A stretch of DNA of 64,000 nucleotides, from contig MEHQ01003200.1 of NCBI GenBank assembly GCA_008828725.1, positions 1 through 64,000 of the forward strand, given 5' to 3'. The notes below the pieces were generated by a model, which was not told the origin of the DNA, did not search any database, and saw only the letters and a program-made list of their open reading frames with translations. Both the position numbers and the translations under genes were made by a program. This DNA comes from Saccharina japonica. Lineage: Eukaryota > Sar > Phaeophyceae > Laminariales > Laminariaceae. Below are positions 31,901-39,656 of the stretch, piece after piece. Every line of letters starts with the position of its first letter. Position 1 is the stretch's first letter.

Positions 31901-34882
31901 ACGGGGATGCCGCGATCAAACTTCTGAGCGAGTCGTGACCTGCTCGGTGCTCGTGTGGTTTGTGAGGCAACGAGGGATGAAAAACTGGGTTTGAGGCGGC
32001 CTTGTAATAATTTGAGGCGCCGTGGGTGGTCTAGGGGCCGTCGGGCTTCGCACTGCGGCTGCTCCGGTGGCCCTGCCTCTCGGAAATGATGGATCTCGCG
32101 TCTAAAGCAGTCGACGGCACGGTTCAAGTTTGCGTGGCTTGCTTGGGTTTCACACATGCCACATCGAGTTGGACAAACTCCCCAAATTGAAAGCCTTCGT
32201 TATGTGCAGGACTGGTCGGCACAAACATTTGTGCAGGACGTGTGTGGTCAATTTCAACTTTGCACGTCGGCCCAGACCAGCCCGACCCCCCTAACCATTT
32301 GGGGGGGGCTCGAGGTCGGCAGGGGCAGTCACGCGGCTCCGCTGCGAGTTTTGGTGGCGATTAAAAAAAAACTACGGGCGGCCGAAAGGCTAGCGTCGAC
32401 CAGAGAGACCCGCACCCTGCACAAGGTTTTATGCCTACCAGAGTCCTGCACATAGGGCGAGTCCAAATTGAAATCGGAACACGAATAACAAAGGAAGCCC
32501 CAGAAGGCGAGATTCCTTGTTGAATTCGGTGATATTCAATTTCACTCGGAAATGCGTGCTTGGTGATTCACTTTTCGACCAATCGGATAAAAATATTTGC
32601 GAAATTCAATTAAAAAACGTTCCTCGTTAATATGGGACCTTTAACACTGCTTCAAACTTCTAACAAATTATCGAAATTGATGTTTGATGGCACGCAGTAC
32701 AGCAGTACCCAACTGCAGTTATACTGCCTCGTGGTACGCCCTGATCCCTGATGGGCTTATTATGGGGCAGAAGCATATACCGGTACAAGCAACAAGCACA
32801 ACAATACAACTGGTCGATCTTTGTCAAACCCCAACGTCGCTGTCACGCTGACCGCAAGTTGCACCCCGGATTGCGTGACCATTGCACTGCTGTGCAGAGC
32901 GCTTCGGGAAGCAGGCACACGACGACCAAGGTGTTATAATAGCTATCTTACCGCAACCGTAACAACAGCTGTTTTTTCGGTTTTCCTTTTATCTTTTTCC
33001 TGCTCTTGCCTGTCTGCGTACAAACGAGAAGGCGTCAAACCCCAACAAAGTTCTCGGTCCAACCTCCCTCAAGCGCAGCTGGCTGCTGCTACAGCGTGTA
33101 ATATACTCACGCATTAAATAGAAGATTTGAAGTTGCTTTTTCTCTGCGTATTGAAGCAGTACTCGTACACACATATGATACGTAGGAATACGTACAAAAA
33201 AATATGGGCAGCGGCCAAAAACGGGTACACCTGATCCGTTCGGGGCCAAAAACAGGTACATACTAAAATGAAGTTTAAAACGCACCCCACGAACCTGCCG
33301 TTCCTTGCAACGCAAAGTAGAGTTTTTTCATGTTTTTCGTGCTCGCCCGGTGGCTACGTATACGAGTAGCTGCTATTAATAGTACGAGGAACGAACACCT
33401 GCTGCTGTATTCTCCCTTCTCAGCTTGCGACACCCCTGGTATTCCAAAGTCAACCACAATCCCGAAGGGGAGCCTTCTATCTCGTATTATTTCGGCGGAG
33501 GTGTGCAGGCAGATACGTGTGTCGCTCGAGTGGCGTGTGGTGTGAGGTGCGAAGGGAGGAGGGGATCTCCGCGTACGTCGGCATTTGTATAGGGGGCATA
33601 AAGTGGAACTATGAAGGGCCTCTGATTGGCTTGAAAAAGACAAAAAAAGGTGAAAGTCAAGCAGAGTAGACAAAATCAGGTATACCTGGGCTTTAAAGAG
33701 GCAAAAACAGGTACAACGAGTTTTGGACCAATGGCAGGGCACGTGGAGTGCATTTTTGACTTGATTTTAAGTATGTACTTGTTTTTGGCCGCAAACGGAC
33801 GAGGTATACCTTTTTTTGGCCGCTGCCCAAAAAATATAGATATTAATTATTAATAGTAAGAGAGTAGTCGGAGAAAAACTTCCAGGGCTTTTCACTGACT
33901 GCTGTTGCTGTTACACGGCGACTCGTGGTCTGCAGTTCGGGAATTAATCGAAAGTGGCGCAGCCGCGTTTCTTTAACCGTTTCTAGACAATTTCTGGACC
34001 GTTTTGGGTTTCTACGCCATATCTGGACCGTTTCGGGTCTGGGTTGTAGAATCACGAAGAGTAAAGTAAAGGGTTACGAATTGGATCTACACCCCCCGTA
34101 CTTCGGCCCCACTAGGAAGTGATTCCTGGCCTGCAACAACATGCAATGGGGAACAGCCCGATCACCGGAAGATCCTACCGGATAGACCCTCTCTGTTGAA
34201 GTGACAAGGGACATTTCGAAAACCTTTATCCTCCGGCACAAAACATTTGCTTGCACAAAGAGCGCCTATCTTTACTTGTTTGTCCATCCCATTCACAATC
34301 TCCTTTCTCTCTCCCTCTTTGGTCGTGACTCAGATCCGGGGTCGCTAAGTAGGCTCTTCTCCCTCCCCACCAGCCCCGCTACGGTACGTGCCTTGCATTT
34401 TTATCGCGAGAAAACTTCAGCACTTTCTTCCCTCGTTGACAAATGTCGAATTGTATCTATCCCCACGCTATAATAGGCGCTCTCGACAGCAGTTAGTTGG
34501 TGTTCATTCGAGAATAAAAATCTCGGTAAGTACGGAGACTCGAACCCTCGACCTCAACCTTAGCTGTCTTCGTGGTTAACTGCTAGACTACCGGGGCGGG
34601 GCGACCGGCTGTTCAAACTGCCTGATATATACTGCTGCTGCTGTTCTCTCTCTCTCGAACTATCGATGCCTGGTCGAGGCAACGGGCATGGCTGTGATGC
34701 GCACAAAATTCCACATACCTCGTGATGACATCTCGTTCCCGCACGTAGTTCTGCTGCTTGACAGGCGTCAGTCCGGGCTCGTGTTCTTCCCCACACACGT
34801 CCGCAGTGGTTTCTTTTACCAATGGGGCCGCGAAGAGATGGGCCAGCAAAAGCGGTCTGCGTCGTCGTGCATAGGCCGCCAT
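15078..34882 (-). CDS. CHAT-like/NB-ARC STAND protein (candidate immune receptor)
   Basis: Eleven exons join in phase from ATG at 34882: 34719-34882, 23920-24049, 21499-21576, 20720-20792, 20303-20438, 18361-18523, 17526-17612, 16954-17106, 16166-16284, 15558-15642 and 15078-15167, giving 426 residues; the 3' end is open. Residues 1-195 form a CHAT-like domain: FAAPLVKE near 20, GCRVLHF at 82-88, LPELVVLSA at 127-135, then AGISNVVAIE. The usual SGHG His site reads TWNG and the usual Cys after LSA is Ala136, so it should lack protease activity. NB-ARC follows: FLGRE, Walker A GPPGIGKT at 269-276, split by an intron right after GKTE, Walker B LLLVLD at 352-357, and a VVNIGRLSELAAAELF block. A winged helix and sensor repeats (TPR or other) are not found. 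A 16-codon phase 0/0 block at 14263-14310 may be next. Intron 1 is 10.7 kb. The gene is head-to-head with the cupin-like gene. Confidence 0.82.
16860..16920. repeat. (CAG)n/(CAA)n microsatellite in NB-ARC intron
   Basis: Twenty CAG or CAA triplets in the intron between the exons at 16166-16284 and 16954-17106, only about 35 bp from the splice donor of the larger exon. Poly-Gln, poly-Ala and poly-Cys readings are artefacts. Confidence 0.95.
17150..17300. repeat. 17 bp minisatellite in NB-ARC intron
   Basis: Units of the form ATTAAGGTACTTGTAGC, three of them identical, then degrade rightwards to ATTAGGATACTGTTCGC and CACTAGGGTACTTTTAG. They fill about 150 bp of the intron between the Walker A exon (17526-17612) and the next exon (16954-17106). 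Confidence 0.9.
17816..17898. mobile_element. TTAA-flanked MITE, piggyBac-like, 83 bp
   Basis: Bounded by TTAA on both sides. Inner ends are CCCCTCAAGAACTGGTCCC and TTCAGTTCTGAATGGG; the core is GGGGACAAACTACTTGGAAT. It lies in the intron between the FLGRE exon and the Walker A exon of the NB-ARC gene. Confidence 0.85.
18565..18780 (+). repeat. Dispersed repeat, shared with hydrolase intron
   Basis: An AGATC-rich segment. Its right part reads TAAAGTGGGGAT, then GCTATCTGATC, then CGTCCGA-like, matching about 62395-62605 (GAAGTGGGGATGATCTATCT, CGTCCGATG). Both also hold GATCxTGCAGAT, ACGG, CACCCGG and AACATG in the same order. The two copies sit in introns of unrelated genes, so this is an interspersed element of unknown class. 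Confidence 0.6.
19372..19490. mobile_element. Short TIR element, CCAGGCTG family, copy 1
   Basis: It starts at GGCAGGCTGAGATTTACAGG, has GAAGTTAATGTAGAATACAC in the middle and ends at AAATCCAGCGTGGACCAGCA. Related copies at 56958-57090 and 60285-60400 have the same order: AGGCTGATATT-like start, AGTGTAGAA middle, and CCAGCCTGGACC end. The ends are inverted (CCAGGCTG versus CAGCCTGG). It lies in an NB-ARC intron. Confidence 0.6.
19661..19965. mobile_element. MITE with about 45 bp terminal inverted repeats
   Basis: The left arm begins GCCTTTACCGCAATTCTGAA and continues to TAGGATAAAGTATAGAAATC. The reverse complement of the right arm reads GCCTTTACCGCACCACTGAA to TAGGATAAAGTATGGAAATC. The arms pair over about 50 bp with few mismatches and flank about 200 bp of internal sequence, including telomere-like repeats. 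No target duplication is obvious. It lies in the NB-ARC intron between 18523 and 20303. Confidence 0.8.
19792..19811 (+). repeat. Interstitial telomere-like CCCTAA repeat
   Basis: Two and a half CCCTAA units followed by degenerate CCCCGACCCCG, all inside the MITE at 19661-19965. Short interstitial telomeric motifs also occur near 22209, 27181 and 59783, each inside or beside a repeat, so they look like passengers of elements and not remnants of a chromosome end. Confidence 0.7.
22003..22565 (+). repeat. AAACAGACTGCTC-like degenerate array interrupted by repeat R
   Basis: Positions about 22010-22130 and 22440-22570 hold many degenerate 12-14 bp units of the form AAACAGAC(T/C)GCTC. Between them (about 22140-22420) is a distinct segment with telomere-like CCCTAACC-type repeats followed by about 36 bp units GGGATGCTGTG, TTGGxAAGACTC, TAGGTTGACTCG. 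That segment, here called repeat R, recurs in inverted orientation inside the DNA transposon at 26701-27498. This suggests R inserted into, or was copied into, the AAACAG array. Confidence 0.6.
23176..23325 (+). repeat. Tandem duplication, about 75 bp x 2
   Basis: Two units each run CCCAGAxGCAAGCCCGGTGA, TGGTTTGCTTT, GCTCGTTGTAAATT, then GCACGCGCACGCACGCACG. The copies differ at only a few positions, so the duplication is fairly recent. It lies in the intron between NB-ARC exons 2 and 3. Confidence 0.85.
24301..24525 (+). repeat. Left LTR
   Basis: 225 bp, TGTGGTATGCGG to AGGTGC, preceded by target duplication GGCTT. Just outside, at 24250-24273, is a perfect 24 bp palindrome with TTTTTTGCC on one side and GGCAAAAAA on the other, which is not part of the LTR. 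Confidence 0.8.
26701..27498. mobile_element. Palindromic DNA transposon nested in the LTR element
   Basis: Terminal inverted repeats of about 30 bp start GATTTACAYTAGTTGGACCG and run into GGTCATGACCG. The next hundreds of bases on each side are made of GGTCATGACC, GGCCATGGCC and GGCCGCTCATG words, so both arms can fold on themselves. A seven-base duplication ACCCAAT flanks it (26694-26700 and 27499-27505). The centre (about 26965-27250) carries an inverted copy of repeat R from 22.15-22.42 kb, including telomere-like TTAGGG-type repeats. It has no transposase. Superfamily is unknown; a 7 bp duplication is unusual. Confidence 0.8.
29304..29526 (+). repeat. Right LTR
   Basis: 223 bp matching 24301-24525 with scattered differences. 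It is preceded by a G-rich purine run at about 29288-29298 and followed by GGCTT at 29527-29531. Confidence 0.8.
29742..30040 (+). mobile_element. tRNA-derived SINE, full-length copy A
   Basis: The head GCCCCGGTGGCCTAGTGGTA matches a pol III A box, and GAGTTCAAATCCCACC about 55 bp later is a B box. The body follows: GCTGAGAGCGCGTAGCGTGG, CGAGTCGACGAGGGAAGAAA, GGGCTGAAG, GACCCCGGGTCTGAGTTACG and a purine-rich tail. Same family as 53052-53360 (full), 13131-13285 (body only) and 34292-34597 (reverse). In intron 1 of the CHAT-NB-ARC gene. Confidence 0.8.
31502..31588. mobile_element. TTAA-flanked MITE, piggyBac-like, 87 bp
   Basis: TTAA at both ends with inner termini CCCATTCAGAACTGAAAC and GACCAGTTCTTGAAGGG. 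The core, GTTTGTCCCCAAATACATGG, is the reverse of the copy at 17816. In intron 1 of the CHAT-NB-ARC gene. Confidence 0.85.
31700..33330. other. Intron 1 sequence, GC-rich patch without clear gene
   Basis: Within intron 1 of the CHAT-NB-ARC gene. About 31740-32180 is GC-rich and open on the minus strand for about 140 codons, but its translation is Arg/Pro-rich and I recognise no domain or splice context. Elsewhere I see only short-motif repeats such as TACAGCAGTA at 32698-32707. Confidence 0.4.
34292..34597 (-). mobile_element. tRNA-derived SINE, reverse copy D
   Basis: Read on the minus strand it begins GCCCCGGTAGTCTAGCAGTT (A box), carries AGGGTTCGAGTCTCC (B box), then GAGAGCGCC, TCGACAAATGTC-like, GAGGGAAGAAAG, GACCCCGGATCTGAGTCACG and a purine tail. 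The head has a better B box than copies A and B, so it may be closer to the source. It lies about 120 bp inside intron 1, next to the first exon of the CHAT-NB-ARC gene. Confidence 0.75.
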
Positions 34883-35312
34883 TCTCTCTCCGTCTCCCGT
34901 CCGCTGTCGTTATCACTCGAACCTTATCCGAAGCCCGACACCTACGTAGCGGAAGTCCGGCAGCAGTGCCTTGATTGGCCTGAATCGGGTGAGGTTTCGG
35001 CAATGTACAGATGGCAACACAGCAGCAGCAGCAACAGCTCAGAGCATGTGTGTGGGAGAGGCGGGACATTTACATACGTAGAGCTCTAAAAGTGGAGGGA
35101 TTTCATGTCCCTTTGGTAGAACGCCTCACTCATTGGAAATTCCGACAGTCCCGCCGCCATTTGGTCGGTGCGCGGCGTCGTTGCACTCGGAAAGCTCGTG
35201 CAGCAGACAGCAGAAGTAGAGCCCACCACAGGGCCTCAGTACCTACGTTTGTACACACAGCAGTAGCCGCATAAACTAAGGTTGCCTCGTGGGTGCTTCA
35301 CGTGCTGTTTTG
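34883..35312. promoter_or_regulatory. Shared region between divergent starts (CHAT-NB-ARC and cupin-like)
   Basis: 430 bp separates the ATG at 34882 (minus) from the ATG at 35313 (plus). It should hold both 5' UTRs and a bidirectional promoter. It contains a short CAG run near 35019 and CACAGCAGTAGC at about 35260. I see no obvious TATA box. Confidence 0.55.
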
Positions 35313-38264
35313 ATGACTTGGTTTCATAAGCGCAGCCGATCACCACAGCTGGGTCTGGGTAGTTGTATTTTACTGCTGTGCGCAGCGCAAGGACATGCTT
35401 TCAGTCTTGGTTCCAACCGGCCATCAACATTGTCCCTTGGCTCGAATGGGAGGTCGATGTCAGCTATATCAGCGGAGCCAGGCACATCGCACGCCCTGCA
35501 ACATGTATGGGACGAGTTGGTGGACGGAGCGGAGCTGCAGGATGTGGAGGAGCTGCTAATGGGAGTGGAAACTGGACTGTTTCCGCAAGCGTCTGCGTGG
35601 GCGAAAACGTGGACACCGATGCGCTGCGTGGTTGCTGAGGTCGCCGACAGCCGATCCATCAGCGTCTTGGTGCTTCCTCGTGAGTATGATACGATATGAT
35701 ACCCCGTCGCCGGTTCTCTGGGAAATGCAGTATCATATCGTCACAACCTCAGATCCTAGCCTGCTGGTTGTGTTTCCTTTCCTACTGCAATACCTTCTTC
35801 AAGGGTTGCTCTACTACTGTGTACGCGCACCATTGCCTCGCTGTCTTCACGCGTACCGTGCGCGTTTTATGCTCTGTGAGGCTGTTTGAGGCGCGTCCAT
35901 TTTACTGAACCCTCTCACTGACCCACGACCCATACGAGTATATACTCGTATTAATAGTCGCTTCTCGTTCAAGAGAAGAAGCTGCCATACCATGCGTAGT
36001 GAAAGGGTTAAAAAAAATCATAAAGAGAGGCTCACAGTAGTGAGAGGGTTCAGTAAAAATCAATCCACAAAGAGCCAAAAACGCGCACGGTATATACCCG
36101 CAAAGATAGCGAGGCCACCCTTGAATCTTGATTCCGAATCACCATGTATACTACTGCTGCTGTAGTCTACATAGCATGATAGTAATAGCTGCCTCCATGT
36201 CTCCCTACACCTGCTGTTCATCTGCCTACCATGGCTCTGTACGTGTAGGTGGGACGAAACTCGAGTGGCAGCGACACGACAAGGCTGAAAGTGTCTCGAG
36301 AACACTCTTTGGGAGTTTAAAAGTGGAGGATTTTGAGCTTCAGGGATCTGGTGAGGCCCTTACCTCTGCGCCCCCTTCGTATCCCAGTCTAAGACATTGA
36401 CTATCCCAGTCTAAGACATTGACTATCCCAGTCTAAGACATTGACTGCTGACTGCACGATGCCCGAATGCTTACAAAGACGGGAACACGGCGAATCAGCG
36501 TTTGTTCGTGATTTTGTTCAAAACTGAAACGACCCACTGATGTCCATCCATCGTTGCATCGCACGCACTGACTCTCTCTGTAGTATAATCGAATACGCTA
36601 GCGACGAGTCTGAACTCGTTTTGGTTCTGCTTGCGGGGACAGGCAGCGCCAACTGCCCTGACAAAAAAACTGGTCGCGTGTTTAGTTATTACTTCGCGAG
36701 GCGGCCCCCACGAATGTACAAAGGAACTACCGGTACAGCACAGTTCGTATCGCACTATTGATAGGTGGCGCACCGCTGAATCCTCCTCTCGGACCGCCAA
36801 GCACCACCTTAACATACATATGTACATGTATGCACCGGATGGTATGGTGGTATCGGCCGGCGGGCACTCTTCCGTACCCGTAGCTAAATACGTTGGCACA
36901 CTAATACTACAGCAGTAGTCATGCTCGTGCAAAATATTTTCATGTTTCGGTAACCGTCAGCCGCCACTGACATCGCTGGACAATGTTTTATTCAGACAAT
37001 GCGCGAAAGCTGGAGCAGCAAGAACTGGAGGCGACGTATACGGACGCGTGGGCCGTCGGGGGCAGCGAGGAGAGCGACTGCGTTTGCCGGGGTGGCAGAT
37101 GTCCCCGCATGTGGGACTGCCCGTTTTGGGTAGACAGACGACGGGCGGAGGCTAAGGGAAGCAGTGCCCACGTAAGCAGACGGCAAGGCATGTCCAGAAT
37201 TCCCAGATAAACCGATCGCGGTGCGCGCCTAGAAAATATGCTAGAAAGCCGCGGTTGCCCCCCTCGGCTGGCCGCCCCCCTACACCCAACTACAGTAGTA
37301 TATTACAGCTAAAATAGCAAAATTGGCCTTGCCGTGCCCCGGAAGACAGATCTCCTACATAGCATCTTTGACTCCGAGTGAAGGGCTAAAGCCGCGCCGC
37401 CAGCTGTGCGATCGATAATATGGTTACCATGCCCGATGTGTCTGTCGTCATCATGTTTCTGTTGTGACTCGCGAACTCGCGTATTTTTTGTCATTGTGGC
37501 GATATAGCTTGCGATGGGAGCGATCGGTGGTCGCATCAATCGATTTTCCCGTACGTCTTTAGCTGTCTGTATTTTTCCCGAGCTTGAAGTTTTGACAGTT
37601 CGTACTGATAACCTGGACTGAACCAAACCGACGAAGGATGATAAAATGTTTGCGCGGCCTAGACGCCTATGTAGGTTGACAACACAAGCTCTGCCGAAAC
37701 GCACCGCGAATTTCGCTTGAAATCTGGTCGTCTGCAGGTTGCGGTGCGAGTTTCTGACAGCGATTCCGACCGCACAACTTGGAGGGCGGGGCGGAGAACT
37801 GTGAGACGAGTGGACGCACTAGAGCCTTCAGCGTTAATAGAAGTCCACACGGGTCCTCGAAATACGCGGCACTACCAAGAGGTGCGAGTAGCACGATGTG
37901 CCTACCACTACTGGTGTTGAGCAGTGAGTCACAGTCACAAGCGGCGACGTGCGAATTCAAACGCGACGGCTTGCAGTTCTCTGGGGAGTGCTGCTTAGTG
38001 CCCCATGGGTACGTCGTACCTCTGGTACCGTACGCTAATTTGCTTGAAACCCCTGCTTCTTCAGATGAATGCATTCTGGTGTACGATTGCTGCACCCTTT
38101 TCACTCGCGTGTTTCGTGTGTGTGCGATGTTTGCCGCCCGCCCCGAATATTTGCTTCGCAGATTCCGTCGCAGGTCGAACAAGCGGTGGAGCTGATAGAA
38201 ATATTGGCCCCGTTAGGAGTCAAGCCTGGCGTTGGCCGCTACCTTGGACCATCCGTAGATTTGT
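35313..38264 (+). CDS. Plastid-targeted cupin-like protein (thiol dioxygenase-like?)
   Basis: Exon 1 is 35313-35679 (122 codons plus 1 nt) and exon 2 is 36249-36350; they join in phase (C|GT gives Arg). Exon 3, 36996-37035, fits phase but is short and tentative. The last exon starts near 38165-38175 and ends with TAA at 38262-38264, encoding VEQAVELIEILAPLGVKPG. At least one exon before it is unresolved. The N-terminus has a hydrophobic run, GSCILLLCAAQGHAF, a signal peptide with the Ala-Phe plastid motif of ochrophytes. Across exons 1-2, SVLVLPRGTKLEW, RHDKAESVSRTLFGSLKVED resembles the cupin strand pair of cysteamine/plant cysteine dioxygenases (usual pattern HDH...LxGSLxV). The second His position reads Lys, so metal binding may differ. 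The family call is tentative. It is convergent with AP-3 beta downstream. Confidence 0.6.
36380..36445 (+). repeat. 22 bp minisatellite x 3
   Basis: Three identical TATCCCAGTCTAAGACATTG-AC units starting at 36380, 36402 and 36424, in the intron after exon 2 of the cupin-like gene. Perfect identity points to recent expansion. Confidence 0.95.
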
Positions 38265-39656
38265 AAGACGAAAAACTCGCTGGAATAATCATGGATACTG
38301 CATGAAGACTCTATTAATAGCATGTTTGTGTGTCCTTAGGGCGCACTCAAGGAATTACCAAACAATCGTCGACACCCGCTTTCCGTGCAACTTATAGAGT
38401 TGGCATAAGTCGACGATTGTCTTTACTAGGATGCGGAACTCTCACCTATCATATATTATACATAGCAGGGACATTTTCTTTGTTAGAACGAGAGGGTTGA
38501 GGAAGCAGGCGTATCAATTACGTACGTCATAGCAATGTGTTTTGTCTTCGGCATATAGCACGCCAGAGGCTGAAGGGAGCAGGTGCAGGATGGCCATGAT
38601 CAAGTATGAAAGGGGGCTGCTTCGTGTGCCTATACTTACACTACTGCTCTGTGGCCTGCAGTACTTTATACGGTTTTGCTGACAGGTTTAGCGTCCACTT
38701 GATGAGATTGCTATTTTTTAGTGTCACAACTCTCGAGAACGGCGCCACTCGGTGTACCGGTAAACCCTCACTCGCACACGCCGCGCAAGTCCACCCTTCG
38801 GACCTCAAGAGGGAACACTTGACCAAATCAAATTACAACAGCAGCATATACCACACAGAGCAATACAGGCTGCTGCGTTAATAGAGGATGATAGGTTCAG
38901 TTTATTTTCCGAACTACAATCCGAGGACACAGCATGATGCTACTCATGCTGCTGGGCGTCCCACTGGGCGGTTGATAACGTCGCACACGTTTCGATAGCT
39001 ACGTAAGACATTATGACGTTTTGAGGGTCACAAAAGGATTTAAGAACTTTCGAACCAGTTACGATCTTCGTAGTTTGAATATCGTACAAAGAGAAATTTC
39101 CCGTCTGCTCGACAAAAGCAAAACTGAGCATGTCACAAACTACAGCACTTGTATTCCAATCGCGGTCTGCAAGCGATAACCACATGCTTCCTGCACCTTA
39201 TATGGGCCTTCTTGACGCATCATGTCTTGCATACAGGTATGGGAGTAATTCACACCGCGCAACCCCACCGGAGACAACCATGGCCGCTGCCTCTTATGTT
39301 GTTACACTTCTCGTCAAGGGTAACGAGTTAATGTCGCAGCTCCGGGCTACGAACTAACGTCGGGGTTCAGGGTGAAGAGCTAATGCCGCAGTTGCGACAT
39401 ATAACCGCACTAATACTACAGACGTCGTGCCTTTCGACAGTGCACAGACCCCTCACAAAAGGCGAACATCAAGAACCACCAATGTTTGCAACCACCGAAG
39501 CAAAGAACAGCAAACTTACGCCACTATCTTTGAGGTACGCCACTATCTTTGAGGTGCACCTTGCTTGCATCGGCAGAGACCAAGCAGCCCCAACTCACCC
39601 CCTCCGCCACCGCAAAAACAAACATCCGCCGAAAAACGATGCCCCCCTCTGAGTGT
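38265..39656. other. Intergenic between convergent genes
   Basis: About 1.4 kb between the stop of the cupin-like gene and the stop of AP-3 beta. One exact CTATTAATAG lies at 38311-38320 in this interval. I find no exon-like block; the 3' UTRs and polyadenylation sites of both genes must lie here. Confidence 0.6.

Noticed and set aside
31735-32157. 140-codon open frame on the minus strand
   Set aside because: Arg/Pro-rich translation without domain or splice logic; it lies deep in the first intron of the CHAT-NB-ARC gene.
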